A DNA stretch of 64,000 bases, taken from NCBI RefSeq assembly GCF_963662255.1, contig NC_085060.1, forward strand, positions 10,541,630 to 10,605,629, written 5' to 3'. This DNA comes from Cinclus cinclus. Its lineage: Eukaryota; Chordata; Aves; Passeriformes; Cinclidae. The translations under genes and the position numbers were made by a program. The notes under the pieces are model-generated. The model was not told where the DNA came from. It saw nothing but the letters and a program-made list of their open reading frames with translations, and did not search any database. Shown piece after piece: positions 34,920-46,451 of this stretch. Positions within the stretch are counted from its first letter, which is position 1. Each line of letters opens with the position of its first letter.

Positions 34920-34930
34920 ATGTTCAAGAA
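34920..34930 (+). CDS. MCTS1: MCTS1 coding exon 1 (11 nt)
   Basis: ATG TTC AAG AA followed by a GTGAGA donor. The fourth Lys codon is completed by the A that opens exon 2. Confidence 0.93.
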
Positions 34931-37900
34931 GTGAGAGTGGCCGGGCTGGGGGCGTGGGAGGCGCGGGGGAAGGGAAAGGAAGGGAAGGGAAGGGAAGGGA
35001 AGGGAAGGGAAGGGAAGGGAAGGGAAGGGAAGGGAAGGGAAGGGGCCGGGCGGGCCCGGCGTCCCCTCAGCCCCGGCTCGGCTCGGCTCGGCGCTGCGCT
35101 GGCGGGAGCGGCCCCGCGGCCTCCTCGGGCAGCACCGCCCGCAGCCCTCGGCTTTGCCTTGGGCACTCGCTCATTAAATGGAGCTGAGTCATTAACTTGT
35201 CCCAACTTCGGGTGGTAGAAAGCGCCGTTCGTACTTCTGTGGTGGACGTGAAGGATTCGTATCCCAACAGGGCTGTGGGTGTTTGTGTTACCAGCAAAGT
35301 AGTCTTGAAGTTGACTAAAATAGCACTGTGTGCCAAGGTTTATCTGTGAGACTAAACACTTGTTTTGTGGCCGTACAAAAAGTTCAGGGATGAAGACAGG
35401 CTACTAAGGGGGGACCCCCTGCCTTCCCCCAGCCCAGCGTTCCCAGGGGACAGATTTAAGCCTCATGAAATCTTGTATTTGATAGTTGGATTGTCAGTCT
35501 GCTATTAGACTTCTACAGTGAATTTATAAACATTTCTGAAGACAGCTGCTGAAAAATGTGTATTTTGTGCCACAAATTGTGCATTTCCAAAATACTTTCA
35601 ATTGACAGATTTGATGAAAAGGAGAATGTATCAAACTGTATCCAGCTGAAGACTTCAGTTATTAAAGGTATCAAGAATCAACTGATAGACCAGTTTCCTG
35701 TTATTGAACCATGGCTAAACCAAATCATGCCAAAGAAAGATCCAGTCAAAATAGTGAGATGGTAAGTATCTTATCTCTTAAACTTTGCTTTCAAGGTGCT
35801 AAGATTGCTTCCTTTGTATGTTTACTTTGTACAGTAGACAAACCTAGCACTTTTGATAGGCATCCATTGTCTCTTAACAGCTAGTAGTCCATGTTATGGC
35901 CACATTAGAACATTGGCATGTGCTCATTGTGCTTTAAAGGCATGTGGTAGTAGGATGCTTGAGGAACTTAAAAATACTGCCTAGTAGTTAATGTGCAGTG
36001 TGCTCAGGGTCTCTCTAAGGATCAGCCTGTTGTTGAAGGGAAGCATTCAGCTTTATGGACATGGAAGCTCAAAATTGTTTGGATTTCTGTCAGTAACATT
36101 TTGTACTATTTTTGGGCTTCCATATATTATCTTGATTGTTTTCCCTTTTTTGCTGAGTTCTTTTCATTCACTCTTTGTATTGCATTCAAAAAGCAATGCT
36201 AACGAAATGCAGTTTGTTTTTTGGTCAGTAGGTTTCTTTTTTCTCAAAGGGGGAAGAAATGAACAGGAGACCACTGCTGAAGAACAAGTCATACAAAGAG
36301 ATTATATTTTTATATAATAATAATATATAATAATTTGACCATTTTTATTCTCAGGTTCTATGATTGACCAGATTCCATAAAGTAAAATACTGTACTTAAA
36401 CTATAGACGGGTTAAGTAGCTCTTGGAATTTTTTTTTTTTAACCTTGCAGTCATGAACATATAGAAATCCTCACTGTTAATGGAGAGTTGCTGTTCTTCA
36501 GGCAAAGAGAAGGGATTTTTTACCCGACGCTAAGGTTGCTTCACAAATGTAAGTTTCCTGAGGCTGGTCATGCTGGGAAGAGAAGGGTGACAGTGGATTC
36601 CACAGGACATCCATAGAACCAAATTAAAAAGAATTTCCATTCCATATATTCAATGCCTATGCATATTCCAGAATAGATCTTAAAGATAAAATATACTTTC
36701 TTTACTGGAGTTTATTAATTTTCCATTTTGCATGTCTGTGTTAATTGCTTCCATGTTATATGTTAAGCAATCTGAACTTTGGTAAGTAAGAATTAAATTG
36801 TGCAAAGCTCTGTAAAAAAGTATTTAGAGGCTCCCCTAGGGCAGAGATATACATTTGCTATTATTGGTCCCTATCTTTTTTCTTTCAAGTCTTGTTGTTT
36901 TACAAATACTTGTAAGTTCTTACTAGAAAAATATTCTGTCTTTCTGAGTTTAATGATGTATTGTATATCTGTCTCCTGTAGGAACTTAGGCTGCGTGCTT
37001 TTTACTTATCACAATTTATTCTTGCAGTTTTTTTTCTTGCTGTTCTGCTTGATTGTGTCAGCTGTTTGGGATCCCAAAATCTTATTCAGTCAGATCTCAG
37101 TGTAGGAAATACTTCAGAAGGGTGCCTTCACTTGAAGGATGGCTTGGAGAGCTGACAGCTCTCATGAATTTTGTGCATGTTTGCCTTTTTTGTTCTGTTA
37201 ACGTTAAACTGTTTTTCTTTCATGTTGGAGTAATTTGTAAGAGTACATGGGGTTTACAGGATTTAAGACCCCTTGGTTTTAAGATCTCTTGGGATAGGCA
37301 CTTGGGTGGTTGTTTTCCCTAGGGGAAAATGGTTGCTCAGTCTATGGGTCTATGAGTGTGCAGGAGCCATAGCCTAAATGCTGGATTACCTTTGGTTCTC
37401 AGATAAAAGATGTGGTGTGGGCAGACAGTACCTGTGTCCTTTTGGGTCAGTATTTGTGTCCTTTTGGGATGGTACCACCCAGCTGCAGCTCTGGTAATTG
37501 TTTCTCAAACTTCCTACCCTTGCAGGACACTCTATATCTAATTGCCCCATTTAAACTGACTTGATAATGAGCTATTCATGTTGTCATGGTGCTGTATTAA
37601 TTGCAATGCTGTATCTTTCCCCTCCTAGACCCATTTATTCTCCCGCATCAGCAGGTTGATAAAGGTGCCATTAAATTTGTCCTGAGTGGAGCTAATATAA
37701 TGTGCCCTGGCCTGACGTCTCCTGGAGCAAAGCTTTACCCTGCTGCTGTTGACACTGTTGTTGTATCCTTCTTAACTATGGATTATTGCTCACTGTCAGA
37801 TGAGTTAAATTTCTGTTCTTGTGTTTCAGTTGATCATTATCTGTATTACTTTGGATTTTAATAGAATTTAATAAAATAGCTAGTAATCAGAAAGGAGCTG

Positions 37901-40900
37901 CAGAGATTTAGATATTGCTTGGCAAGGTTAAAATCGTTCATATTTTTTTCATTCACTGTTTGTTCCAAACCACATAACTCTTCCTCCTGTACCATTGGGT
38001 GGGTGGCTGTTCCATTTATCTCATTGGTAAGAGGAGCTTCTTAGTGATTTTATGCAGAACTGTAAAAGTTGATGAAGTGCAGTGTAATGTGTCCCCTGCC
38101 TCCTTAGACAATCTCATATTCCCTTCAGAAGAATTCTCTCCCGTTCCTAGGGAATTAGGAAAGATATCTAGGATCAGCTTTACTACAGTCAGGACTTGCT
38201 CTATGTGCCTGATGAAGTTAGCATATGTAAAATGAGGAAAGTGTGCTAATTCACTCATTATATTACTGAGAAAAGAACCCTGAACAAATACAGCATTTTT
38301 AACACCAAGCTGTGCTGCTTTTATTGTTAGCTATATTGTTTCCTATAGAGGCTATAGGAAAAGATCAGCAGTTAACATCATGTGTTGCTAAGCTCGGTAA
38401 AGGACACATGTGATTTTTGTACTTGTGGTTTTTAAATTGATGTCTCAGTTCTTCTGTGCCTTGGAATCGAAAATGGCCCCACAAACATGTGCTGCTTTGT
38501 TCCAGAAAGGCAGAGACTGTTGTCTCTGTGTTAGGCACAAAGGAAGAAATGTAGCACTGGGAGATTTTTTTTCTGTAATTGCTGTTCCAAGTTCATAAAT
38601 ACATGCTTTGTTCTACACACTGATTCAGTTAAATTCAGTGCATTGTTTTGCTTATCTTTAAGAGCTGGAGCTCTAAAATTACTAAAAGGTTAAAAGTTCA
38701 ACACTAGCTTTTGAAAGTGTTTTTGGAAATAATTTCTTCATATTGCTTTTAGTTTTCTGAAATAGTTTAAAAAGAAATCTGTTTTCCTTAGCAGTATTTT
38801 GTAGGCAATAATGGCAGAAGGAAAACAACATGCATTATGTGTGGGAGTAATGAAGATGTCAGCTGAGGACATGTAAGTGTTTTAAAATGAAATGTAACCT
38901 GTCCCATGTTATTGTTCTTATGTTTGTCTGGAGTATAAGCACCACTGTCAAGGTTACTGCAATGCTGTTGCAGCATGTGTTGTTCAAGCAGAGAGTTTGT
39001 AAGATTTCATTTTGTTGACTGGTATTCAGGGAAAGAAGAGGAGGCAGGGAATGTCTTCTGTCCTTATTGGCAATCAAAATAGTTCTTTTCATGTGAATAT
39101 GGATTTTAAGACAAAACATTAGTAGTACTACTGAATATTAGTATTTCTAGTACTCTGATCATACTTTCTCAAAGACCTTGTTAAACAAAAGCATACTTTT
39201 ATCAAGTACTTACTACCTGGACTAGGCAAGAGATATAATTTGTATTTAGAGGATTGAAAACAAAAAAGAGATTTGTGTCTGCAGGAACAGCAGAGACTCA
39301 AGTCCTGCTGGAGCTTGGTTGCCTGTCTAGGTTTTTTTTTTTCTCTGTGGCTTGCTCTTTTCCTTTATGAGTGTACCCACATGCAGTGTTCCTGCTTGAT
39401 GTGCTAACTTAGCTGAGCCTCTTGTGAAATTTAGAGATCTGCTCAGGGATAAACTGAAAACTATTTGAGATGGAGAAGAGATACAGAAAATGGAAATGGA
39501 TGTTAGTTGTTCTTGGCTTTCAGATAGTGCTAAATTATAAATAGCTAAATCAGTTTGTCATTTTAAGTTCTATTAACATCTTGCAGGATGTGAGGTGCAC
39601 CCAGCCGGTTGGGGCTGCGTTGGTTTCCAGACCCGTCTGTCACCTGTGGCAGTGAGGAAACTTTTTTGGTGAAAATAAGTTGCTCTTTTTAATGTGGTTA
39701 ATTCTCAGCAGAAGCCTGTCCTAAGCCGCAATAATAACATGAGGCAGAGAGGTGGGAATGTCTTAGAGGACAGGGATAAAGTGGGACTGCTGAAACCTGG
39801 ACTTGGATCTGTTCTAGCTGTTGACAAATTACATTCTTCAGGATTCTTTGTGGTGCTTCAAAAGACTCTGAGAGTAAGAGGAAAGAAAAGCTACATGTGT
39901 CCCAGTCCTAAGAGTGCAGTGACACAGTGAGACATTGCAAACCAAGGTCCTTTGTATACCCAACTTCAAATCCACTAGCCTTGCAGCTGAATGTCCTGTT
40001 CCTGTGAGAAGAAACATGAACTGGAAAGTGAAATTATAGTCCTCTCTGCAGCCTGTTAGCTGCTGTTTTGTGTGACATTGTTTTACATTTTTCTGATTTA
40101 GGTAGTAGGATTTCAAACTCTTGGTGTGATTACTACATATAATGTGTTAATATTGTGTTAGCAGCATTTTCCTTCCTGATTACTTTTGGACAGGTTGTGT
40201 AAGTAATAGAACACTTGGTGTAAATAGAGTAAATTATATTCACCAGGGGCATGAAACTTGTTCTCACTCCCAGAAAGAGATTTGTCTTGTTTATTGTGGA
40301 AAAACTATTTTTTTTTTAAACTGGAAAAATAAACACATTCAATGCAGACACAAACCAGTGATTTTTCAAAGATGTCATGACTCAGAACATAGTCAATACT
40401 ATAGAGGATAGCATGTCTGTAACAAGCTGCAAGACTTGGCACATAAATTTAGCATTTTTAATTCTTTATTAAGTGGGTAGATGACCTGCAACTAGAAGTG
40501 AGGCAGCTCACCTGTATTTGATTGTGTCAGTGGCACACTTGGAACCAGAATTTGTTAGATTCCACATTCTGGTCATCTTGTGCCACATCCTGTGCAGGGA
40601 GGGGAAGGCTCATAACTGCTGTGATACTTTGATAGAGAAATGGTAAAATTAAGAGGAGTAGCAGAAGTGCTGTCTGAAGAACTGTGTCCCACAAAGAAAT
40701 AGTAAAAATACTGTGGAAAGCTGCTGAAAAAAGTGGAAGGCAAATATTGTCCTCTTATCAGTCATCAATGTGGGCACATGTAATAACAAATACTGTTTCT
40801 TGTCCACCTCCTAGGGAAGTTAATGGCTTTATGGCTGATGGCTTTCCCCTTCCAGCTGACAAATGTTGCACTTTCTACTTGAAATAGTATGTTTTGTAGT

Positions 40901-41029
40901 GCTGTTTTATTTAAGCTAGCTAATACTGTATGTTTTTCCTCCTACAGTGAGAAAGTCAACAAAGGGATTGGTATTGAAAATATCCACTATTTAAATGATG
41001 GCCTTTGGCATATGAAGACATACAAGTGA
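34920..41029 (+). CDS. MCTS1: MCTS1 re-initiation and release factor, six coding exons
   Basis: MCTS1 forms a heterodimer with DENR that removes deacylated tRNA from post-termination 40S subunits and promotes re-initiation after upstream ORFs. Exons 34920-34930, 35609-35761, 36451-36548, 37629-37762, 38805-38872 and 40948-41029 join in frame to 546 nt, 181 residues plus stop, the human length. The product starts [18 protein letters not shown], carries an N-terminal domain then a PUA RNA-binding domain at about 92-171, and ends [13 protein letters not shown]. Only a few substitutions from human were noted, for example REGIFYPT where human has REGPFYPT. Exon 1 codes only 11 nt. Intron 4 has U12-type signals; the others are GT-AG with ordinary donors. 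It is head-to-head with CUL4B. All key segments are intact. Confidence 0.97.
34979..35045 (+). repeat. (AAGGG)n pentanucleotide repeat, about 13 units
   Basis: A pure run of AAGGG units with imperfect units just before it, starting about 50 bases into MCTS1 intron 1 within the CpG island. The plus (transcribed sense) strand is the G-rich one. Confidence 0.95.
35609..35761 (+). CDS. MCTS1: MCTS1 coding exon 2
   Basis: Encodes [20 protein letters not shown] through DPVKIVR. Acceptor TTGACAG, donor TG|GTAAGT splitting a Cys codon. Confidence 0.97.
36451..36548 (+). CDS. MCTS1: MCTS1 coding exon 3
   Basis: Encodes [20 protein letters not shown] through LRLLHK. The acceptor CTTGCAG follows a poly-T tract; the donor is T|GTAAGT. 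Confidence 0.97.
37629..37762 (+). CDS. MCTS1: MCTS1 coding exon 4, ends at a U12-type donor
   Basis: Encodes [20 protein letters not shown] through YPAAVDTVV, the first part of the PUA domain. It is followed by GTATCCTTC, close to the U12 consensus, in phase 0. Confidence 0.96.
38805..38872 (+). CDS. MCTS1: MCTS1 coding exon 5
   Basis: Encodes [20 protein letters not shown] plus ED. Acceptor TTTGTAG, preceded at 38784-38792 by the U12 branch-like TTCCTTAGC. Donor AT|GTAAGT. Confidence 0.96.
40948..41029 (+). CDS. MCTS1: MCTS1 coding exon 6 and stop
   Basis: Encodes [20 protein letters not shown] through KTYK and a TGA stop. Acceptor CCTACAG. This exon and the 3'UTR after it have a decayed second copy at about 50.4 kb. 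Confidence 0.97.
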
Positions 41030-41180
41030 AACAACAGGAACTGTTACTCCAAAGGAATGCACTTAGATTAAATGTGGACTGCTTTGTAATTCCTTGTTTT
41101 TAATGTGACTGAATGTACAAATTATTTTGTTCTGTGGCTATGCTAAATAAATCAAATGCAAAAGTACTGTTAGGCTACAA
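41030..41180 (+). terminator. MCTS1: MCTS1 3'UTR and proximal poly(A) signal
   Basis: AATAAA at 41146-41151 lies about 120 bases after the stop, which would give a short 3'UTR. Further AATAAA hexamers at 41988-41993 and 42235-42240 could serve longer isoforms. Confidence 0.7.
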
Positions 41181-43680
41181 TAGTTTTGTAGATTTTTTTA
41201 TTACTGTTAATTTGTTTTGTCTTAAACCTGAATCTTCCATGACTGAAGATATTTGATCAAAGATTCTGCATGGAGTAGACTATTTCAAATGGAAAGGAGG
41301 AAAAAGCCAAGAAATGTTTACATTTTTGTGATCTAAGAGTAATATAAAGTGTGTATGAAATATAAATATGGTTTATAAAACCTCTGAAGCATTTCAGATC
41401 TTCTTCTGATTGACATCTTGTTAGTCTACCTAGTTTCTTGAATGTGGAGAAGTCAGGTTTTTTGACATTTTTTAACTTATTAAGAGCATTAACTTCATTT
41501 TACATAAGGATTTTTTCTTTTTAATATGCATTTATCTGTATAGGATTTACGAACTCAGACTGATATGTGGATTAGAAATTCTTTTATGGTGGCTCGTATC
41601 TGAAGACTGTATGTATGTTCACATTTCTACCTGCCAACACTTTGATACTGGTCTCCTTCTAGTGGAGTTTGTAGTAATGCTGGGCACACTCCCAGTGAAG
41701 TGTGCACCACCCTGGTGCCTGATGCTCTCTACTCCCTGTGTGCTGCCTTATTTTAGGAGCAGAAACAAAATCACTGTTAAATAAAGGCATGACAGCAAAA
41801 CATGTTTTTCAGTGTAGCCAGGAGCAACTTTTTCAGGTGGAACTTGAAGAGCTCTCAGCTTGTGCACACTGCCACATGTCTCCTTACAGCTACAGAATGG
41901 GTTCAGGAGCACTGTGTGTCTGTCTGGATAACCCAATCCTTTGTTCAGCATACCCAAAGCTATGTCTATGGAAAAATGGAATACTGTAATAAATTAAGGA
42001 AACTTTTAAGGTCTACCACTCAAAACTGTCTCTGGAAGCATTTATTAATATTTCAAGTGTTTATTCTAACACATGCATTTTACAACAGCAGAATGCAACT
42101 TCATGTGCTAGCGCATTGTCTTAGTGCTGTTCTGCAGGCTTGATTTCCCCTGGGACCTTTACAGATGATAGTAGCCAAGGTGTTCTCCATTTGATTCTAA
42201 AGCAAAGTTAAAACATGGCAGGACTGTATTGCCTAATAAATGCTGCTTTTAAAATTCGGTAAAATAATTTACAAGACTGTACTTCTGAAAATGATGGTAC
42301 GGCTAAAGCTATCAATGTAGGAAGACAAAATTTAAGGAGTGTTGCAGAAAAAGTTCTGATCACACCTCAGACTTTCAGAATGCTGGCGAACATTTCTGTG
42401 CGTCTTTGATTTCACTGTTAATGTACTGATTTCTGGTAAGTACTTATGCTTAAGGATTTTTTTTTTGGTGTAAAATGACCTAATCTTACCTTTTTTGGTT
42501 TGCTTTTTACTCTTCCATCTTGTCTCTTCCCATTGTCCCACAGCACCTCAAATCTGTGATAAATGAGATTTTTTCTTGTTGGAATTTTTTACTCTTTCCT
42601 ACAACTGCTGTTGCTGCAGGGGGTCAGAATTGTTTTTAATAATCAGAAACACTGAAATGGCTTTATCTGTTTTTTTCAGTTTTTGTAGCTATATTATTCT
42701 GAAAGGGGATACAAGTCAAATCAGGTTTAATTTACATACCAGTTTAGCAAAACATCAAAGGTACAAGTTTTACCTAGGTTTTGGGCAGTAATTGTGTCTG
42801 TTTATGTTGCTGTCAGCTGAGCTCTGACAGGATGACAGTGCATCTTGTCTCACCTTTCAAAAAGCAGCTGAGCTGTGGGAACTTGTTTGGGGGTCTGAGC
42901 AGTTGTCTTACCTTTCTTGTCAAAACCTGATGCTTAAAAATCATTATGTGGATAGTCTCGTCAGCTCTGAAGCAGCTGCTTCACCTTCCCATCTGCCCAC
43001 TTGCAGCTCAGGGTAGGGTGTTAACTGGTGGGTTAAAGGTGAGGTAACACAGTTTGCTCCCGTATTTTATGAATATCATAGTACCAACAAAACCTGTGAT
43101 AGTTCTAGATGTAACAGATGGATCCAGTACCTTCCTGAAGTCTTGAAACACCCATGTCAGGTCAGTGAATTCTAAACAGAATACGTACTGAAGTGCTGTT
43201 TGCATATGCTGTGAGTGGAGTGTGACACACAAACTTGTGTAAAACTGAGTGCACTCCAATGTGAAAAAAAAAGGAAAAAGAAAAAAGTAATTAAAAATCA
43301 CAAACCAAACACCAAATTGTACTGACAATTAACCAAATTGTAGTGACAACTTCTTCCCTGTAAACACTACTAGCAGCTACTAACAGGAGTAAAAATAATA
43401 CTGAACCTTTATTCTAACATGCTTATAGAGTGAAATTTTAAATGAGCAATTAATCTTGTGCTAACAGACTCCCTTGACCATGTTAATACCTATTCAAATA
43501 CAGTTTATCTTTTTCTTTTGTCTGCTTAGAAACAATAGTCCAAAGGGCACTTGATACTACTCTGCTGCAAGATTTCTTGTCACCTTGCTTCCTGCTGTTA
43601 GAAGGCTGCACATAAGCTGGCAGGTGCTGTATAAGATAATGTGTAGTTCAGTGTAAAAGAAATGCCTTAAACTTACAGTC
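41181..43680. other. Spacer between convergent MCTS1 and C1GALT1C1
   Basis: No coding exon recognised. It includes the distal AATAAA candidates for MCTS1. The rest is AT-rich with no identifiable repeat. Confidence 0.5.
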
Positions 43681-43704
43681 TTTGAGACTGAATCTGTAGT
43701 CAGT

Positions 43705-44102
43705 TTTATTGATACATCTTAGAAAGATATAAAGACATTCCAGAAATACCTGGATGAACTGAAATAATCAAAGTCTTGCAAAAATATATTTGTAGGAGTA
43801 GACTAAAGTTCATTTGAGTGTTCATTAATAAATATTTACATGTACAAACCCCCCCCTATAAACTTAATCTTCTTTTATATTAAACATGAACATCTTTTTA
43901 TCATTTCATTCCAGCACTGCCAAAAGGCAGAAGCATTTCTTTATAAAAGATTTAGAAAAAAATTCTTCCACTTTTAAAATTAAGAGCTTTACCAACCCTC
44001 AGTGTGCAAATAAACCTGTACACCAGTACCAGAATGTGTCAGTACAACTGTGTGCTGTGAGAAGAGCCGACTCTACGGTTCCAGGCCTTCCCTGAGGACT
44101 CA
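43705..44102 (-). terminator. C1GALT1C1: Probable C1GALT1C1 3'UTR with poly(A) signal
   Basis: Read on the minus strand, AATAAA occupies 43710-43705, roughly 400 bases beyond the stop codon. No other feature was seen in the interval. Confidence 0.5.
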
Positions 44103-45059
44103 TCAGTCATTGTCCGAGCCTGGTGGGGGCAGGAAGACCAGGGCATCACTGTACGAGTGGCCGTAGGGCCTGAGCCTGTACACCCCGTACATCATCACGT
44201 GCATGTGGTTGGGGGCCAGCCCGCTGAAGGTGATGGCCATGTCGGAGCAGCAGCCGTCCACCACCTGCTGTGGGTGAGTGGACATGGCCTCCTTAATGAG
44301 GGCCCCCACGGATTTAGTGTTAAAGACATCCTTCCCTTCTGCATCTTCGGCGTTTTCGGCAAACACGCCGGTATACTTCAGGCAGATTGCCAGCTGTTTG
44401 TCCTCTGCAGGTTTCCAAATCATACCTCCGTGCTCTGGACACTTGTCAGGGTCTCCAAGAACATGGGAGAGTCGTCTTAGTGATTCAATACTTAAGACGA
44501 TTCCTCCCTCACCATCTACATACTCAAGGTCACCAGATTTCACAGTGTGGCCTATGTAAAAAGGCTGTGAGGGGTCTTTATTCAGTAAGAAATACTTGAG
44601 ATTTTCAATTATAGCAAATGTTGTTGGATATGCAAGGAAGAACCAGCTGAATTCATCCTTATAGCGTTCATACGTTATCTTGTATGCTTTCCGCATCATC
44701 ACCCACATATCATTTGTGTTGACGGCAACAGAATCAAACACTTTGACATTTTCCGAGCTGTAGAATTCTGCCTTGTCGCAGTGCTTGCTCCAAGTCTCCC
44801 TTGCTGCAGCCCAGTGCCCCAGATCTTTTGGTTTGACAAGGATGATACAGTAAACATGGATGCTTTTACTAAGCTCCACACGTTCACCTTCTGAAAGGTT
44901 TGAGACATCTTCCTTGTTGGGAGCCTGGATGTGGTGATGCTCGTGGTGATGTGCTTTGGTCCCATGGCCCACCTTAATGTGTCCGAGGAGCGTAACCAAC
45001 ATGCAGAAGGCTCCTCCAAGCACCATACCCTTGATGAAGGAGCTGCTTTCAGAAATCAT
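44103..45059 (-). CDS. C1GALT1C1: C1GALT1-specific chaperone 1 (Cosmc), single coding exon
   Basis: Cosmc is the ER-resident chaperone needed to fold core-1 beta-1,3-galactosyltransferase (T-synthase), and so for normal mucin-type O-glycans. The frame gives 318 residues, the same length as human, starting [16 protein letters not shown]. It is a type II membrane protein with a short cytosolic tail, a membrane segment at about residues 9-27, then a His-rich stem (HHHEHHH) and the GT31-like luminal domain. Matching blocks include [66 protein letters not shown] and [10 protein letters not shown], and the end is [10 protein letters not shown]. The coding region is intronless, as in mammals. A 3' splice site TTTCTAG|G lies four bases upstream of the ATG, implying a non-coding first exon in the CpG island. 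Convergent with MCTS1. Intact. Confidence 0.98.
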   Translation of the reverse strand: MISESSSFIKGMVLGGAFCMLVTLLGHIKVGHGTKAHHHEHHHIQAPNKEDVSNLSEGERVELSKSIHVYCIILVKPKDLGHWAAARETWSKHCDKAEFYSSENVKVFDSVAVNTNDMWVMMRKAYKITYERYKDEFSWFFLAYPTTFAIIENLKYFLLNKDPSQPFYIGHTVKSGDLEYVDGEGGIVLSIESLRRLSHVLGDPDKCPEHGGMIWKPAEDKQLAICLKYTGVFAENAEDAEGKDVFNTKSVGALIKEAMSTHPQQVVDGCCSDMAITFSGLAPNHMHVMMYGVYRLRPYGHSYSDALVFLPPPGSDND

Positions 45060-45064
45060 TTTTC
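45060..45064 (-). other. C1GALT1C1: 5'UTR start of C1GALT1C1 exon 2 (splice acceptor edge)
   Basis: On the minus strand TCTTTTCTAG precedes GAAAA and then the ATG. This places the acceptor immediately before the coding exon, with exon 2 starting at 45064. Confidence 0.75.
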
Positions 45065-45224
45065 CTAGAAAAGAGACGCACTGTGAGAACTTAAAGGAAT
45101 AAATGCACTAGCGCGGGTTCCTTATGGTTCTAAATCAGTCCTCATTTTCTAACCCCATCTGCAGTTCCCTTATCTCCCGCACCAGGACAAGGCTGGTTAA
45201 AGCGGTAGCGATATCCAGGTTCCC

Positions 45225-45800
45225 GTCGCGGCTCTCGGTAAAGCTACGACACGAACCCTATGCCCCGGCCCCGCCGCCTGCTCGCCCGCAGCACCGAGAG
45301 GCCGCGGGACGGGCTCGGGCGCTGACGCGGCCACATCGCGGCCCGCGCGCCGCAGCGTTTCCCGGGGAGCCCTCCCGGAGCCCGGCCCCGCCTGCCCCGC
45401 TCCGCGGCGCTCGGTGCCGGAGCCACCGCGGCTCCCCGACCCCCGGCCCCGGCAGCGCCGCCGCTCCCGCCGCTCACCACAGCCGCGGTCCCGGCGATCC
45501 CGCAGCTCCCGCAGCTCCCGCCGCTCACCACAGCCGCGGTCCCGGCGATCCCGCAGCTCCCGCAGCTCCCGCCGCTCACCACAGCCGCGCGCACCGCCTC
45601 TTCCTGCGCCGCCGGAAGCGCCGCGCGGCAGCCCCGGGCTCTGCGCGCTCGGTGGGGCGGGGAGCGCCGCCTGGCGGTGCGCGCGCGGCCCCGGCGCCCT
45701 CACGGCCCCGCCCGCCCCGCGCGCTCCCCTCCCGCGCGCTCCCCTCAGCGTCCCCGGTGCTGCCGCGCCGCTCTCGAGCCGGTCACAGAGCTCTGCGGCC
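45225..45800 (-). promoter_or_regulatory. C1GALT1C1: C1GALT1C1 CpG-island promoter and probable non-coding exon 1
   Basis: Very GC- and CpG-rich block upstream of C1GALT1C1, without a TATA box. ETS-type motifs are present: CCGGAAGC at 45612-45619 and, on the minus strand, GCAGGAAG at 45607-45600. Three candidate minus-strand splice donors CTGTG|GTGAGC end exons at 45478, 45529 and 45580, one in each copy of the 51-bp repeat. Long overlapping frames here come from the GC-rich repeat and are not called genes. Confidence 0.65.
45460..45595. repeat. 51-bp GC-rich tandem repeat, about 2.5 copies
   Basis: The landmark CGCTCACCACAGCCGCG recurs at 45471, 45522 and 45573, a period of exactly 51 bases. 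The first two intervals appear identical and the third copy diverges after GCCGCG. Because 51 is a multiple of three, the translated frames also show repeated peptide blocks. Confidence 0.93.
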
Positions 45801-46150
45801 ATGCCCGCGGGTCCTGCCGTGCCAGCGCGGTTGTTAAAGAACCTTCCCAGTGTGAGCGTTTACAAGACCCTTGGCAGTCACTGCTCGGACAGAAAGAAGC
45901 CTCTTCACGGCCGCTCCAGTGACACGACGTGTCCCCCGCTTGGCTCCCCACACACTCCACCCACACAGTCAGACCAGCTTTCCTCACCGGTTCGACCCCA
46001 GGTTTCCCACAGCTGAGCCTCAGATGTCCCATAAAGGGATTTATTCCCGGCACAGCAACACATAAACAGCTCGAGTAAGTGCGTCCGAGGAGGATCCCAG
46101 TTAAGCAACGCCTGGGTTTAATCCCGTCACAGTGGGTCCTCCCTGCCCCT

Positions 46151-46320
46151 GTCTCTGTGTCCATCCACCTCACTGGCACCCGTCTTCGTCTCCTTTGTTA
46201 CCCAAAAAGATCGGGAGTTCCTGGCTCCTGCTATGTCTCTGTTTCCATTCACCTGGCTGGCATCACTCATCTTTATGCCCTTTGTTATCCCAAAGGTTGG
46301 CAGTTCAGAACTCTCCTCGG
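46151..46320. repeat. Imperfect tandem duplication, about 84 bp
   Basis: GTCTCTGTGTCCATCCACCT at 46151 recurs as GTCTCTGTTTCCATTCACCT at 46235, followed in both copies by CCTTTGTTA and AGTTC blocks in the same order. Two copies are visible. Confidence 0.7.
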
Positions 46321-46451
46321 GCTCCTACCCAGAGCTCAATCCGCATCTCAACCCATATCTTGCAAGAAAAGTTCAACTTTTTAGCACAAACTCTGCTTTT
46401 AAATGAGAAGATACATGAATTGGGACAAAATAGTAAAGGAAAGGCAGAACT

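Larger units (their letters stand above)
34640..35160 (+). promoter_or_regulatory. MCTS1: MCTS1 CpG-island promoter, exon 1 and start of intron 1
   Basis: A CpG-rich block spans the tiny first coding exon. There is no TATA box. A reverse-oriented ETS motif GCTTCCGGC sits at 34801-34809, about 110 bases before the ATG. The 3' part of the island holds the AAGGG repeat. Confidence 0.7.

Noticed and set aside
45124..46016. Frames of 200-237 codons across the C1GALT1C1 promoter
   Set aside because: They are produced by the 51-bp GC-rich repeat, whose period is a multiple of three, and by low stop density.
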